DNA of 21,490 bases from Candidatus Tayloriibacteriota bacterium (GTDB lineage: Bacteria; Patescibacteria; Paceibacteria; UBA9973; UBA6065): contig JACRJQ010000003.1 of the NCBI GenBank assembly GCA_016215405.1, positions 1-21,490 of the forward strand, in the 5' to 3' direction. The position numbers and the translations under genes were made by a program. Of this stretch, positions 1 to 7,888 are shown one piece after another. How positions within the stretch are numbered: position 1 is the stretch's first letter; every line of letters starts with the position of its first letter. The notes under the pieces are model-generated. The model saw only the letters and a program-made list of their open reading frames with translations, did not search any database and was not told the origin of the DNA.

Positions 1-1
1 C

Positions 2-1423
2 GAGTTAGGCAACATGTCCTTCGAATCCGACGCAGGAGTGCTCGCCTGGACCGATCTTCCTGTGACCTCCGCTTCTGCCCAGGGCGTAAAGCAGAGCTAT
101 ACGGCCCAGCTCAACGGCAACTCCATGCTCACCGTATACGGTGAGTCAGACGGCGTAGGGGGAGTGCAGAACCTCGGCGTGGGCATCGGCTCTACGACTC
201 CGTGGGGATACTTCTCGATCAATCCGAACGGCATCGGTTCGAACAGGCCGCTCTTCAACATCGGCTCCTCGACGGCATCCCAATTCATGGTTGGCACGTC
301 GGGTTTCGTCGGCATCGGCACGACCTCGCCTCAGAGGCTCCTCCACGTTTATCGATCCACGGACGGCGCGCCGGTGAGGTTCGAGGACGCGAATGGATAC
401 TGCGAGATCGACCCTACGTCGACCTCGTGGACGTGTACCTCCGACAGGAGCCTCAAGAAGGACATAACCGACCTCTCGAGCGAGGATACGATGACGAGGA
501 TAGCCGCCCTTAACGCCGTATCGTTCAAGTGGAACAAGGATGGCGAGAACGATCCTCTCCGCTATGGCTTCATCGCCCAGGACGTAGAGGCGATATTCCC
601 AGAGCTCGTCATCACGGCGGATAACGGCCTCAAGTCGGTCATGTATGGCGGGTTCACCCCATTCATCGTCGAGGCGGTAAAGGAGCTCCACCTCTCTATA
701 CAGAATCTCGAGTCGCGCGTGACGGATGTCGAGGGCAGGCTCGCTATCCTCGAGCTCGCACAGCAGGTGGGGTCAGGCACCACATCGACATCGACTAGCC
801 TCAACGCGTCATCGACCATCGATACAATCGCGGGCTGGCTCGCTTCGCTCGGCGCGACCCTCCAGAACGCCGTCGCGACGTTCGTGGCGATAGTCGCCGA
901 CACGGTGACCGCGAACTTCGTGGTCGTAAACGATATAACGACGCAGACGGTTAATGCCGCCTCCGTCTATGCCGGCGCGCTCCAGGTCGGAACTACGACG
1001 AACCCGGGCGGATCCGGCATAACGATAGTCGACCGCGTGACGGGCCAGCCGTTCTGTATGTTCATAGCGAACGGCGTCATGCAGTCGGCCGCTGGCTCGT
1101 GCGACAATCCTAACAATCCAGCCAACCAGCCAGGGGTCCCAGGAGCGGCGGAGCCTGATCCAGAGCCGGAACCTGAGCCTGTGACGGAAACCGGTACGAC
1201 TACGCCGGACGGGACAGAGGAGGGTGCGGGCACGGGCGGCGGAACGACCGAGAACGGGACGTCGACTCCTGCGATAGGCGACACGGCTTCGACTACCCCA
1301 GATGGCACGGATGGCAGCGCGACGACTACGCCAGCTCTCCCTGATCCGACACCAGAGCCTCCGGCCGAACAGGGGACTTCGACCGAACCTGTTATCGAGC
1401 CAGGGACGACAGAGAATCCTTAA
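2..1423 (+). CDS. C-terminal part of a large surface/fibre-like protein with Peptidase_S74 chaperone domain (5' end outside window)
   Basis: The frame is open from base 2, before the first ATG at 14, so the gene almost certainly starts upstream and only its C-terminal ~470 residues are seen. Numbering from ATG 14, residues 50-110 hold glycine-rich beta repeats (VGIGSTTPWG, VGIGTTSPQRLL) typical of fibre shafts. Residues 143-235 match the S74 intramolecular chaperone: SDRSLKKDI (143-151), RYGFIAQDVEAIFPELV (183-199) and a C-terminal helix with coiled-coil heptads (219-250). In the family this domain trimerises the fibre and may cut itself off using a Ser/Lys dyad; Ser143 and Lys148 have the right spacing. 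Residues 300-365 form a second small domain (GQPFCMFIANG). The last ~90 residues are a Pro/Glu/Thr/Gly-rich tail, perhaps a wall-spanning or linker segment. The next gene starts 22 bp downstream. The substrate or partner is unknown. Confidence 0.85.
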   Translation, partial: ELGNMSFESDAGVLAWTDLPVTSASAQGVKQSYTAQLNGNSMLTVYGESDGVGGVQNLGVGIGSTTPWGYFSINPNGIGSNRPLFNIGSSTASQFMVGTSGFVGIGTTSPQRLLHVYRSTDGAPVRFEDANGYCEIDPTSTSWTCTSDRSLKKDITDLSSEDTMTRIAALNAVSFKWNKDGENDPLRYGFIAQDVEAIFPELVITADNGLKSVMYGGFTPFIVEAVKELHLSIQNLESRVTDVEGRLAILELAQQVGSGTTSTSTSLNASSTIDTIAGWLASLGATLQNAVATFVAIVADTVTANFVVVNDITTQTVNAASVYAGALQVGTTTNPGGSGITIVDRVTGQPFCMFIANGVMQSAAGSCDNPNNPANQPGVPGAAEPDPEPEPEPVTETGTTTPDGTEEGAGTGGGTTENGTSTPAIGDTASTTPDGTDGSATTTPALPDPTPEPPAEQGTSTEPVIEPGTTENP

Positions 1424-1445
1424 TCATCCATAACCTCACGACCAT

Positions 1446-1994
1446 ATGAAAAAGAAAAGAGGAAATAGGCATATCGCTCTCGCCACGGCGATCGCTCTGT
1501 GCATCGCCTTCGGGATATACCTCGCGTCTCGTGGAGGAGACGACTCCTCGGCAAAACTGCCTGCGGTCGGGGATGTAGGGACAGCCGCTCTCGCAGACGG
1601 CGCGGCAAAAGCAGCCTCGACCTATTCCGATCCTTCCGGATTTTCTTTCGAGGTCCCTACAGGGTACGAGCCGAGAGCGGTAGAGGACGGCTCTGGAAAG
1701 ATGGTTCTCGTAGAGAAGCAGGGCGAGCCGGGAAGGGGCTTTCAGGTATTCGTGAGCTATTATGACGAGCCTGCCTCGGGCTTTACGGCGGCACGGATAA
1801 AAAAAGACATTCCGGACATCGTCATGAAGGGCGTAAAGGAGATATCGATAGCCGGGGGCAAAGGGGTGTCGTTCGACTCGGATTCCGGCCGCGAGATATG
1901 GTTCGTCGCCGGGGAGAGCCTCTATCAGATATCGGCGGCTCCAAGCGAGGCCTCTCATGCGGAAACGGCTTTCGAGACATTTAAAATCGAATGA
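1446..1994 (+). CDS. Small membrane-anchored extracytoplasmic protein of unknown function
   Basis: This 182-residue protein begins MKKKRGNRH, followed by one hydrophobic segment (about residues 10-27), then a low-complexity Ala/Ser linker and a compact domain from residue ~60 (DPSGFSFEVPTGYE ... FETFKIE). The topology predicts an N-terminal anchor with an outward-facing domain. The FSFEVPTGYE opening followed by alternating strands and a late helix resembles small PsbP-like lipoprotein folds, but this is only a fold impression. The positively charged N-terminus with no lipobox Cys argues for a transmembrane anchor. It sits between the fibre protein and the LamG proteins, and its stop overlaps the next start as ATGA (1991-1994), which implies translational coupling. 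No Shine-Dalgarno sequence is obvious upstream. I do not recognise a specific function. Confidence 0.75.
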   Translation: MKKKRGNRHIALATAIALCIAFGIYLASRGGDDSSAKLPAVGDVGTAALADGAAKAASTYSDPSGFSFEVPTGYEPRAVEDGSGKMVLVEKQGEPGRGFQVFVSYYDEPASGFTAARIKKDIPDIVMKGVKEISIAGGKGVSFDSDSGREIWFVAGESLYQISAAPSEASHAETAFETFKIE

Positions 1995-4540
1995 GACCAG
2001 ACAAGATACAGACGATCTGCTTCGCGTTCGCGGTTTGCGCATCTTTCCTTATCGGAGGCGATGTTTTAGCTGCTACGATAGGCAAGCCGGTGAGCAATCT
2101 GGGCTTGGTGGGATATTGGTCGTTCGACGAGGGCGCGGGCACGGTCGCCCATGATCTGTCGGGACGCGGGAATAACGGAGCTGTCGCCAACGGGATGCAG
2201 TGGTCTCTGGGCAAGAGAGGAAAGGCCGTTCAGGGCGACGGTATCGACGACGTCGTTTCGATACCTGATCCGGCGAACGGATCGCTTGATTTCGGAGCGT
2301 CCACCGATTTCACGCTCTCTGCCTGGGTGAAATCGAGCGACCTTTCGAACACGCCGTTCATAATCGACAAGAGGAGGACGTTCGGAGGCGCCGCTTCAGG
2401 GTATACGCTCCAGCTTTCGAGCGTCGGACTGCCCTCGCTTCGTATCGCCGACGGTACGAACGTGGCCTCGTACGGCCCTTCCACGGGCTCCTATGCGGAC
2501 GGGAAGTGGCACCATTACGTCGTCTCTGCGAAGAGGGTGGGTACGACGCGGTTCTACGTCGACGGCGTCGAGGTCGCGACGGCTGACATAAGCTCGATCG
2601 GAAACATAACGCGTGCTCTCGACCTCTATATCGGATCAAAGGACCTCACGTCGACGAATACTTTAAATGGCTCTGTGGACGATGTCAGGATATACAACAG
2701 GGCGATCTCCGCTGCCGAAGCGACCGGTCTCTATTCTTCGGGTCAGTCATCGAATCTCGCCGCGACGAAAACTGGCCTTGTCGGGCATTGGTCGATGAAC
2801 GAAGGATCAGGGACGATCGTGCATGACCAGTCGGGCAACGGTCGCAACGGCTCTCTATCTAACGCCGACTCGAGCACGGCGTGGATCGCGGGAAAGAAGG
2901 GGAAGAGCCTCGATTTCGACGGAGTCGACGACTATGTCGGGATACCGTGGTCGCTCAATCTGCCCGCGGGAACCATCTCGATCTGGATGAGGTCGAATTC
3001 GAATTTCGGGGCGACGAGAGTTTTCTTCGAAGGTAACGGGACCCAGGTGGCGTCATCTCCCTCGTTCGAAGGATCAGGGACGTCAGTCAATTTCTATGTA
3101 GCGAACGGCTGCGCGAAGAGCGTGGGGTATACCCAGGGTCAGTGGACTCACTTTGTAGGCACATGGGACGGAGTGAATTCAGCGCTGTATAAGGACGGAA
3201 GGCTCGTGAGCTCGAGCGCCTGCGCGAACACCGAGAGCGGGTTCACGCAATTCAATCTCGGAGCCCGCGGCGGAGGTCTCGCTGCGGACGTGACGCTCGA
3301 CGACGCGCGCATATATAACCGCGCCCTTACAGCTGCCGAGGTCGCGTCGCTTTATGCTTCCACCGAGACGACCGTGAATCAATCTCAAAACAGCCGTATC
3401 ACCGACGGACTCGTCGCTTTTTGGACGTTCAACGGTCAAGACGTCGCTGACGCTGGATCGCAGAATTTCGATCGTACGGCGGAATTCTCGTCGGCGGGGT
3501 CATGTCCTATCGGTTGGACTTGCGTAGGGGACGCCGAGACAGCGAGCTCTTCTGACGGCCAAGGGTGCGTCATAGCTACGAGTTTGGAGGGTACGAGATA
3601 TATAAAGGCCGGCTGCGATATGACCGTAGGGACATCGACATCGCCTATCTTCGTAATACCAGCGAATGCGTCAAAGGTCGCTTTCCTGCGCGCGGGGGGA
3701 GCAGACGCTTCCAACGGAAGCGGCCTTTTTGTGAGACGCGCGTCGGACGATGCTTTGATCTGCGCCTCGCAGACCGGTACGGATACGGATGCTTTCTTCG
3801 CAGACGAGTGCACGGGACTTGCCTCGTATGTAGGGACCAAGGCCTATATCCAGATCGCAGACAATCAGGTAAGCGGCTGGGGAAAGACGTATGTCGATAA
3901 TATACGCATACAGGATGGGTCGAATAACGACATCTCTTTCGGCATTCGCGCGTTGGATGTCATCGGATCAGGAGGATATGCTCCGGTATTCGGACCGTTT
4001 CCGGTATCTGGAAAGGTGGGGCAGGCTCTCTCTTTCGACGGGACGAATGATTATATCCGTCAGGGTTCGGATCTCGGCTTCCGGGGGGACGTGACGTTAA
4101 GCGTCTCTGCTTGGTTCAGGCCTAGGGGAGCGAACAGCGGCAATTTCCCTGCGATCGTAGACTTTCAGAGCCAAACAGGCTCGTGCACAGGGCTTTATTT
4201 CACGATCAAAGATAATCGTCCGTCGATCGATTTCGGTAGTAATCGATGGCGCACGACCTCTGCCCTCAGCCAAAATCGCTGGTATCATATCGTCGTCACA
4301 AAGACTCCGGGCCTCGTCTCCGCAACTTCGAAAATATACATCGATGGCGTCGAAGCGGCGTCAGGGCTCGAAGCGGCGGATTGCACTCCTAACGTATCTG
4401 CGCCTGGCGCTGGAGGGTTGGCTATAGGCAGGCTTACTCATACCGCTGAATACGTGGCAGGGGATATCGACGAAGTCCGCGTTTACAACAGGGTGCTCTC
4501 AGCGAACGAAGCGAAACAGCTTTATAATATGGGACGATGA
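1991..4540 (+). CDS. Secreted triple LamG/concanavalin A-like domain protein with an inserted jelly-roll-like domain
   Basis: The 849-residue product starts with a Sec signal peptide (hydrophobic residues 9-22, likely cleaved after VLA-A, ~28). Three LamG (Laminin_G_3) units follow, at about 38-250, 262-457 and 473-846. Each opens with GLVGYWSFDEGAGT-like strands, carries an FDG.DDY motif and ends with DDVRIYNRAISAAE-like strands. LamG folds usually bind glycans or proteins, so an adhesin or matrix role is likely. The third unit is split by about 150 residues (492-642) with four or more Cys and an ending (ADNQVSGWGKTYVDNIRI) resembling galactose-binding-like jelly rolls. No C-terminal anchor is seen; the chain ends just after the last LamG (KQLYNMGR). 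Start and stop overlap both neighbours by ATGA, making one operon. The next gene is a paralog. Confidence 0.88.
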   Translation: MRPDKIQTICFAFAVCASFLIGGDVLAATIGKPVSNLGLVGYWSFDEGAGTVAHDLSGRGNNGAVANGMQWSLGKRGKAVQGDGIDDVVSIPDPANGSLDFGASTDFTLSAWVKSSDLSNTPFIIDKRRTFGGAASGYTLQLSSVGLPSLRIADGTNVASYGPSTGSYADGKWHHYVVSAKRVGTTRFYVDGVEVATADISSIGNITRALDLYIGSKDLTSTNTLNGSVDDVRIYNRAISAAEATGLYSSGQSSNLAATKTGLVGHWSMNEGSGTIVHDQSGNGRNGSLSNADSSTAWIAGKKGKSLDFDGVDDYVGIPWSLNLPAGTISIWMRSNSNFGATRVFFEGNGTQVASSPSFEGSGTSVNFYVANGCAKSVGYTQGQWTHFVGTWDGVNSALYKDGRLVSSSACANTESGFTQFNLGARGGGLAADVTLDDARIYNRALTAAEVASLYASTETTVNQSQNSRITDGLVAFWTFNGQDVADAGSQNFDRTAEFSSAGSCPIGWTCVGDAETASSSDGQGCVIATSLEGTRYIKAGCDMTVGTSTSPIFVIPANASKVAFLRAGGADASNGSGLFVRRASDDALICASQTGTDTDAFFADECTGLASYVGTKAYIQIADNQVSGWGKTYVDNIRIQDGSNNDISFGIRALDVIGSGGYAPVFGPFPVSGKVGQALSFDGTNDYIRQGSDLGFRGDVTLSVSAWFRPRGANSGNFPAIVDFQSQTGSCTGLYFTIKDNRPSIDFGSNRWRTTSALSQNRWYHIVVTKTPGLVSATSKIYIDGVEAASGLEAADCTPNVSAPGAGGLAIGRLTHTAEYVAGDIDEVRVYNRVLSANEAKQLYNMGR

Positions 4541-6609
4541 TGACTCATTCTGCTTTAAGGCTCGCTATAGGCTGTCTCGTCGCGTTTGTCGCCGGTTTTG
4601 GCGGCGTCGAAGCGGCGGCTGTCTCGAAACCAGTTTCAAATCTCGGGCTTGTAGGGTGGTGGAAATTCGATGAAGCATCCGGCACGGTCGCCCACGATTT
4701 TTCCGGGAACGGTAGAAACGGCACTCTGTCGGGTAGCCCTGCGTGGATAGACGGAAAAAGGGGTGAAGCGATCCTGCTCGACGGGACGGACGATACTTTT
4801 GCTGTTTCGAACTATGCGCCTTTGAGCCCAGGCACAGCCGATTATACGATTTCGCTCTGGCTCAGGACTACGGGTCCCGGCGACGTGCTCATGACGAGTG
4901 GCGGCGGGAATGCGGGTACTTTCACGACAGGGTTCGGCCTCGTTATCCCCGGAGGATGGCAGTGTTCATCGAACTCTAAACTCTTTTTTAATTTCGCGAA
5001 TGGTACGACTCGAGACACGGGATTTTGCTCCAATTCAACCGTAACGAGCGGTACATGGAGGCATGTCGCGATAGTAGTCGACCGTGGTGTGGATGTGAGA
5101 TTCTATATAGATGGAAATCTTGATAATACGATAGCTTCCTCGCTCGCCGGGTCTGTTGACTTCACAGCATTCGATTCCGGCACGGCTAGATGGCAAAACC
5201 GTCTCAACGGCTCGATAGACGATTTTCGTCTTTATTCAAGAGCCTTGACGGCCGCTGAGGTGACCACTTTGTATCGCTATGGTCAAACGACGAGCAAGGC
5301 TGTTTCGAACAATGGACTTGTCGGCTGGTGGAGGATGGATGAGGGCACATCGACGATCGCTCATGACTTTTCCGGTAACGGAAACAACGGCACTTTGACT
5401 AACATGGACGCTTCGACCGACTGGGTGAACGGCAAGCGGGGCAAGGCGCTCGACTTCGATGGATCGAACGACTACATCGATGCCGGTGCTTCCGTTTCTC
5501 TTTCTAACAACTCACCTTTCTCTTATTCCGTCTGGTTCAAGCTGTCCGGCTCGCAGCAGACGAGGACTCTCATGGGAAAGCATACCGACGCGACCGGTGG
5601 GGCGAGCCTCGGTATCGACGACAGCGCGGCGAACAAGCTCAAATTCCACCTCAACAGCTACGCTTCGCAAAGGGTGAACAGTACTGCTACATTCGATGAC
5701 GGGAGGTGGCATTACGCGGTCGGCACATGGGATGGCGATATCCTGCGCCTCTATGTAGACGGCGCTCTCGATGTCTCTTCTGACGTGGCGAACACGCTTA
5801 CCTTTCCAGCGGTCAATTTTCAGATCGGTCGATGGGTGGGAGGCTCTTCGCAGTACTTCAACGGACAGATCGACGAGGCTCGAGTCTATAGCAGGGCATT
5901 GTCCGCTTCGGAAGTCTCAGAGCTCTATCGGATGAATCAGACCGAAGTTGGAGGATCGCAAGAGGACCGCATGAGCAGCGGGCTCGTCGGGTACTGGTCG
6001 TTCAATGGTAAGGATATCGATTGGAGAGCGAATAAGGCCTGGGATAGGAGCGGAAGGAGCCTTCACGGGTCGATCGTTAATATGGGCACGACAACCGCGC
6101 CTGTAACCGGAAAGATAGGGCAGGCGCTCAATTTCGCGGGATCGACGGAGTATGTCGAGGTCCCTCAGCCTCTCGCATCAGGTAGCCCGTTCACTATCTC
6201 GATGTGGTATTACCCGAACGCCATCAACGGCTCGTACGAGATACTCTATAGCGGGACTGATAATATCGATCTGCAGCTCTTCTTCCATCAGACGACCAAA
6301 GCGCTCACCACGAGCATCGAGAACTTGGAGATAGGCGCTGGATTCACGCTCTCCGCCTCGACAATAAACAAATGGCACCACATCGTGTGGACCTATGACT
6401 ATTCAAGGAGAAAGGTATATGTAGATGGCGTGCTCACCGCCGATACCGCCGATACCACTGCCATTACGATAAACGACTCTGCGGTCAGATTTGGCAAGCT
6501 CTTGAACGGCCTCGGCTACACCCTCCAAGGCAGATTGGACGAGGTTCGCGTCTATGATAGGGCGCTCTCCGCTTCAGAAGCGAAGCAGCTCTACATGCTA
6601 GGCAAATAG
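4537..6609 (+). CDS. Secreted triple LamG domain protein, paralog of the upstream gene
   Basis: This is a 690-residue exported protein with a signal peptide (hydrophobic residues ~7-22, cleavage near EAA-A 26-28). Three LamG units at about 37-250, 262-470 and 482-687 show the same landmarks as the preceding gene: KPVSNLGLVGWWKFDEASGT, FSGNGRNGTL, FDGSNDYIDAG, DFRLYSRALTAAE and a final DEVRVYDRALSASEAKQLY. The mature N-termini and C-termini of the two proteins are closely alike (SKPVSNLGLVG; EAKQLYMLGK), so they arose by duplication. This one lacks the domain inserted in the third LamG of its partner. Two consecutive ATGs (4537, 4540) are possible starts; 4537 gives the ATGA overlap. Binding to glycans or host/partner surfaces is inferred from the family only. 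It is the last gene of the operon and ends at the edge of the REP palindrome. Confidence 0.88.
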   Translation: MMTHSALRLAIGCLVAFVAGFGGVEAAAVSKPVSNLGLVGWWKFDEASGTVAHDFSGNGRNGTLSGSPAWIDGKRGEAILLDGTDDTFAVSNYAPLSPGTADYTISLWLRTTGPGDVLMTSGGGNAGTFTTGFGLVIPGGWQCSSNSKLFFNFANGTTRDTGFCSNSTVTSGTWRHVAIVVDRGVDVRFYIDGNLDNTIASSLAGSVDFTAFDSGTARWQNRLNGSIDDFRLYSRALTAAEVTTLYRYGQTTSKAVSNNGLVGWWRMDEGTSTIAHDFSGNGNNGTLTNMDASTDWVNGKRGKALDFDGSNDYIDAGASVSLSNNSPFSYSVWFKLSGSQQTRTLMGKHTDATGGASLGIDDSAANKLKFHLNSYASQRVNSTATFDDGRWHYAVGTWDGDILRLYVDGALDVSSDVANTLTFPAVNFQIGRWVGGSSQYFNGQIDEARVYSRALSASEVSELYRMNQTEVGGSQEDRMSSGLVGYWSFNGKDIDWRANKAWDRSGRSLHGSIVNMGTTTAPVTGKIGQALNFAGSTEYVEVPQPLASGSPFTISMWYYPNAINGSYEILYSGTDNIDLQLFFHQTTKALTTSIENLEIGAGFTLSASTINKWHHIVWTYDYSRRKVYVDGVLTADTADTTAITINDSAVRFGKLLNGLGYTLQGRLDEVRVYDRALSASEAKQLYMLGK

Positions 6610-6660
6610 AACGAGGCGAAACCTCGGTAATTCGGATTTTACCGAGGTTTCGCCTCGTTC
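6609..6660. repeat. Long REP-type inverted repeat between convergent genes
   Basis: The arms at 6609-6630 and 6639-6660 are perfect 22-bp reverse complements around an 8-nt loop (TTCGGATT). Each arm is itself nearly a REP palindrome (CGAGG CGAAA CCTCG core), identical to the core at 7139 and 7371. The stop codon of the LamG gene (6607-6609) touches the left edge. The TAA stop and last seven codons of the transposase lie in the right arm. It may also act as a bidirectional terminator, though no T-run follows. Confidence 0.9.
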
Positions 6661-7328
6661 ATGCACAGAAAGTCGTCGATATGAGAATAAAAATCAATCT
6701 TCTTTCTAAAGTAATCGGGAAAGTTACCGATGTCTAAAATTTTAGAACTCTTCCGCTGGTCTTCAAAAAAATCAGGAAAACTCGAATAGCAATATCGTTT
6801 GAGATAATCTCGTGCTTCGCTGGTGTTTATTTTATTCACTTTCCAATTCTTGTCTTTTAGTTTTAACGGATTAAGGTGAATGTAGGAGAATATGTATTTT
6901 AGGTATACGTCTGAATCAAGGTGTTCGGCTTTGAATACCCCTTGAAAAAGACTCCCTGTACGGTTGTACTTTCGGTTGAAGTACATGGTGTACGCGGTCG
7001 AGATTTTTTGCATGAACTTGCTGACGCCCAGCTCGCTCTCAGCCCTTATTGCTATGTGAAAATGGTTCGGCATGAGACAATAGGCGCCGATTGAAACTAG
7101 TTTCGACGATCTCTGGATATCAAAATAAGACTCGAATTTTACCGAGGTTTCGCCTCGGTAAACCCTGGATAGATTGCCCAGATGTACGGAGCTCGTATCG
7201 TTGCATAGATAGAGAAGCGCAAGAAACCGCAACCTGTCGCTTTTATCGAGGAAGATAGGTCGTTTGTCTGTCCCTCTATTGTAGATATGGTAATACTCTC
7301 CCGGAGCGAAAACGTGGATTTTTCCCAT
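6639..7328 (-). CDS. REP-associated tyrosine transposase (RAYT, Y1_Tnp / IS200-like HUH family)
   Basis: The 229-residue protein has the family signatures: GEYYHIYNRGTDKRPIF (10-26), the HUH metal motif in MPNHFHIAIR (H89-F90-H91), GSLFQGVFKAE (125-135) and YIFSYIHLNP (145-154), whose tyrosines include the probable nucleophile. RAYTs are single-copy domesticated relatives of IS200/IS605 transposases that nick REP hairpins; length is normal. Residues 56-63 (VYRGETSV) are encoded by a perfect REP palindrome inserted in frame, and the C-terminal NEAKPR plus stop are encoded by another. The gene is visibly AT-richer than its neighbours, suggesting transfer. The start ATG at 7328 lies 6 nt after a TATACT hexamer on the same strand, with no Shine-Dalgarno sequence. 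The key motifs are intact, so it may be active. Confidence 0.9.
   Translation of the reverse strand: MGKIHVFAPGEYYHIYNRGTDKRPIFLDKSDRLRFLALLYLCNDTSSVHLGNLSRVYRGETSVKFESYFDIQRSSKLVSIGAYCLMPNHFHIAIRAESELGVSKFMQKISTAYTMYFNRKYNRTGSLFQGVFKAEHLDSDVYLKYIFSYIHLNPLKLKDKNWKVNKINTSEARDYLKRYCYSSFPDFFEDQRKSSKILDIGNFPDYFRKKIDFYSHIDDFLCMNEAKPR
7139..7161. repeat. REP palindrome inside the transposase gene
   Basis: This 23-nt perfect palindrome has arms TTACCGAGG and CCTCGGTAA around the loop TTTCG; one further T-A pair extends the stem to 7138-7162. It is identical to the copy at 7371-7393. It is read through in frame by the RAYT gene, giving the peptide YRGETSV. Confidence 0.92.
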
Positions 7329-7334
7329 AGGGAC

Positions 7335-7340
7335 AGTATA
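7335..7340 (-). promoter_or_regulatory. -10 element for the RAYT gene (predicted leaderless)
   Basis: The - strand reads TATACT, then GTCCCT, then the ATG at 7328. The expected transcription start falls on or next to the start codon. No convincing -35 box is visible. Confidence 0.55.
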
Positions 7341-7370
7341 GGAATATCCGATAAAAGAAATATAAAGAAA

Positions 7371-7404
7371 TTACCGAGGTTTCGCCTCGGTAACGCCTCG
7401 GTAA
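7371..7404. repeat. REP palindrome plus partial duplicate upstream of the transposase
   Basis: Positions 7371-7393 are the same 23-nt palindrome as 7139-7161. They are followed directly by CGCCTCGGTAA (7394-7404), a repeat of the right arm with two loop bases. With the 6609-6660 element this brackets the RAYT gene. It also lies just upstream of the promoter of the next + strand gene. Confidence 0.9.
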
Positions 7405-7429
7405 TGGCGGCGCGGCTTTTTCTTTGCCG

Positions 7430-7435
7430 TATAAT
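7430..7435 (+). promoter_or_regulatory. -10 element (TATAAT) for the cupredoxin-like gene
   Basis: A perfect TATAAT is followed by six bases (AAAGCA) and the ATG at 7442, predicting a leaderless transcript. No good -35 is visible; the -35 zone adjoins the REP copy ending at 7404. Confidence 0.65.
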
Positions 7436-7441
7436 AAAGCA

Positions 7442-7888
7442 ATGGATCTAGACGCGAAAACCGCTCCAGAGGATCACGCCCCTTACTCGTTCTTCCGTTC
7501 TCGTAAGTTCGGAGTCCTTTCGGTATGGGCTCTCATGCTTCTTGCGGCGTTCGGCACGTACGTGCTTACCCGCGACCTCGAGGATAGGGGCGGGAACGCA
7601 GCGAGCGTCTTTTTGTCGGCTGACGGCGTGCATGAGGTCTATCTATTTAGAGACAGGGCAGAGCCTGTCGCTCTAGTCGTACAGAGAGGCGAAGAGGTGG
7701 TCTTTGTCGTGCAGGACGAGGGTTTCCATAATATGGCGCAAGAAAGAGAGAGCCGCGGCGACGCGAGGCTCGAATCCGGGGAGTTCGGGATGGGCGAGAG
7801 CTATTCGCTCGTCTTTTCGAACAGGGGAGAATACTCCTTCTACGACAGGCTCAATCAGGATATCCGAGTGACTATCACGGTCAGATAG
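7442..7888 (+). CDS. Membrane-anchored cupredoxin-like domain protein
   Basis: I choose ATG 7442 (148 residues, MDLDAKTAPED) because a perfect TATAAT ends six bases before it. The in-frame ATG at 7424 lies upstream of that hexamer and would not be transcribed from it. One transmembrane helix (about residues 23-41) follows a short cytoplasmic tail. The outer domain (about 60-148) has cupredoxin-like strands: HEVYLFRDRAEPVALVVQRG, EVVFVVQDEGFHNM, ESYSLVFSNRGEYSFYDRL. One candidate copper ligand (His in GFHNM) is present, but the usual C-terminal Cys-His-Met loop is replaced by YDRLNQD, so copper binding is doubtful. The last 8 bases overlap the 3' end of the convergent gene. An extracytoplasmic redox or scaffold role is inference only. 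Confidence 0.75.
   Translation: MDLDAKTAPEDHAPYSFFRSRKFGVLSVWALMLLAAFGTYVLTRDLEDRGGNAASVFLSADGVHEVYLFRDRAEPVALVVQRGEEVVFVVQDEGFHNMAQERESRGDARLESGEFGMGESYSLVFSNRGEYSFYDRLNQDIRVTITVR

Noticed and set aside
4522..4528. TATAAT-like string near the end of the first LamG gene as promoter for the second
   Set aside because: It lies in codons for the conserved QLYN ending and the two genes overlap by ATGA; an internal promoter is possible but not supported.
6609..7404. CRISPR array from the repeated palindromes
   Set aside because: The copies are irregularly spaced, differ in orientation, and bracket a RAYT; there are no uniform spacers or cas genes.
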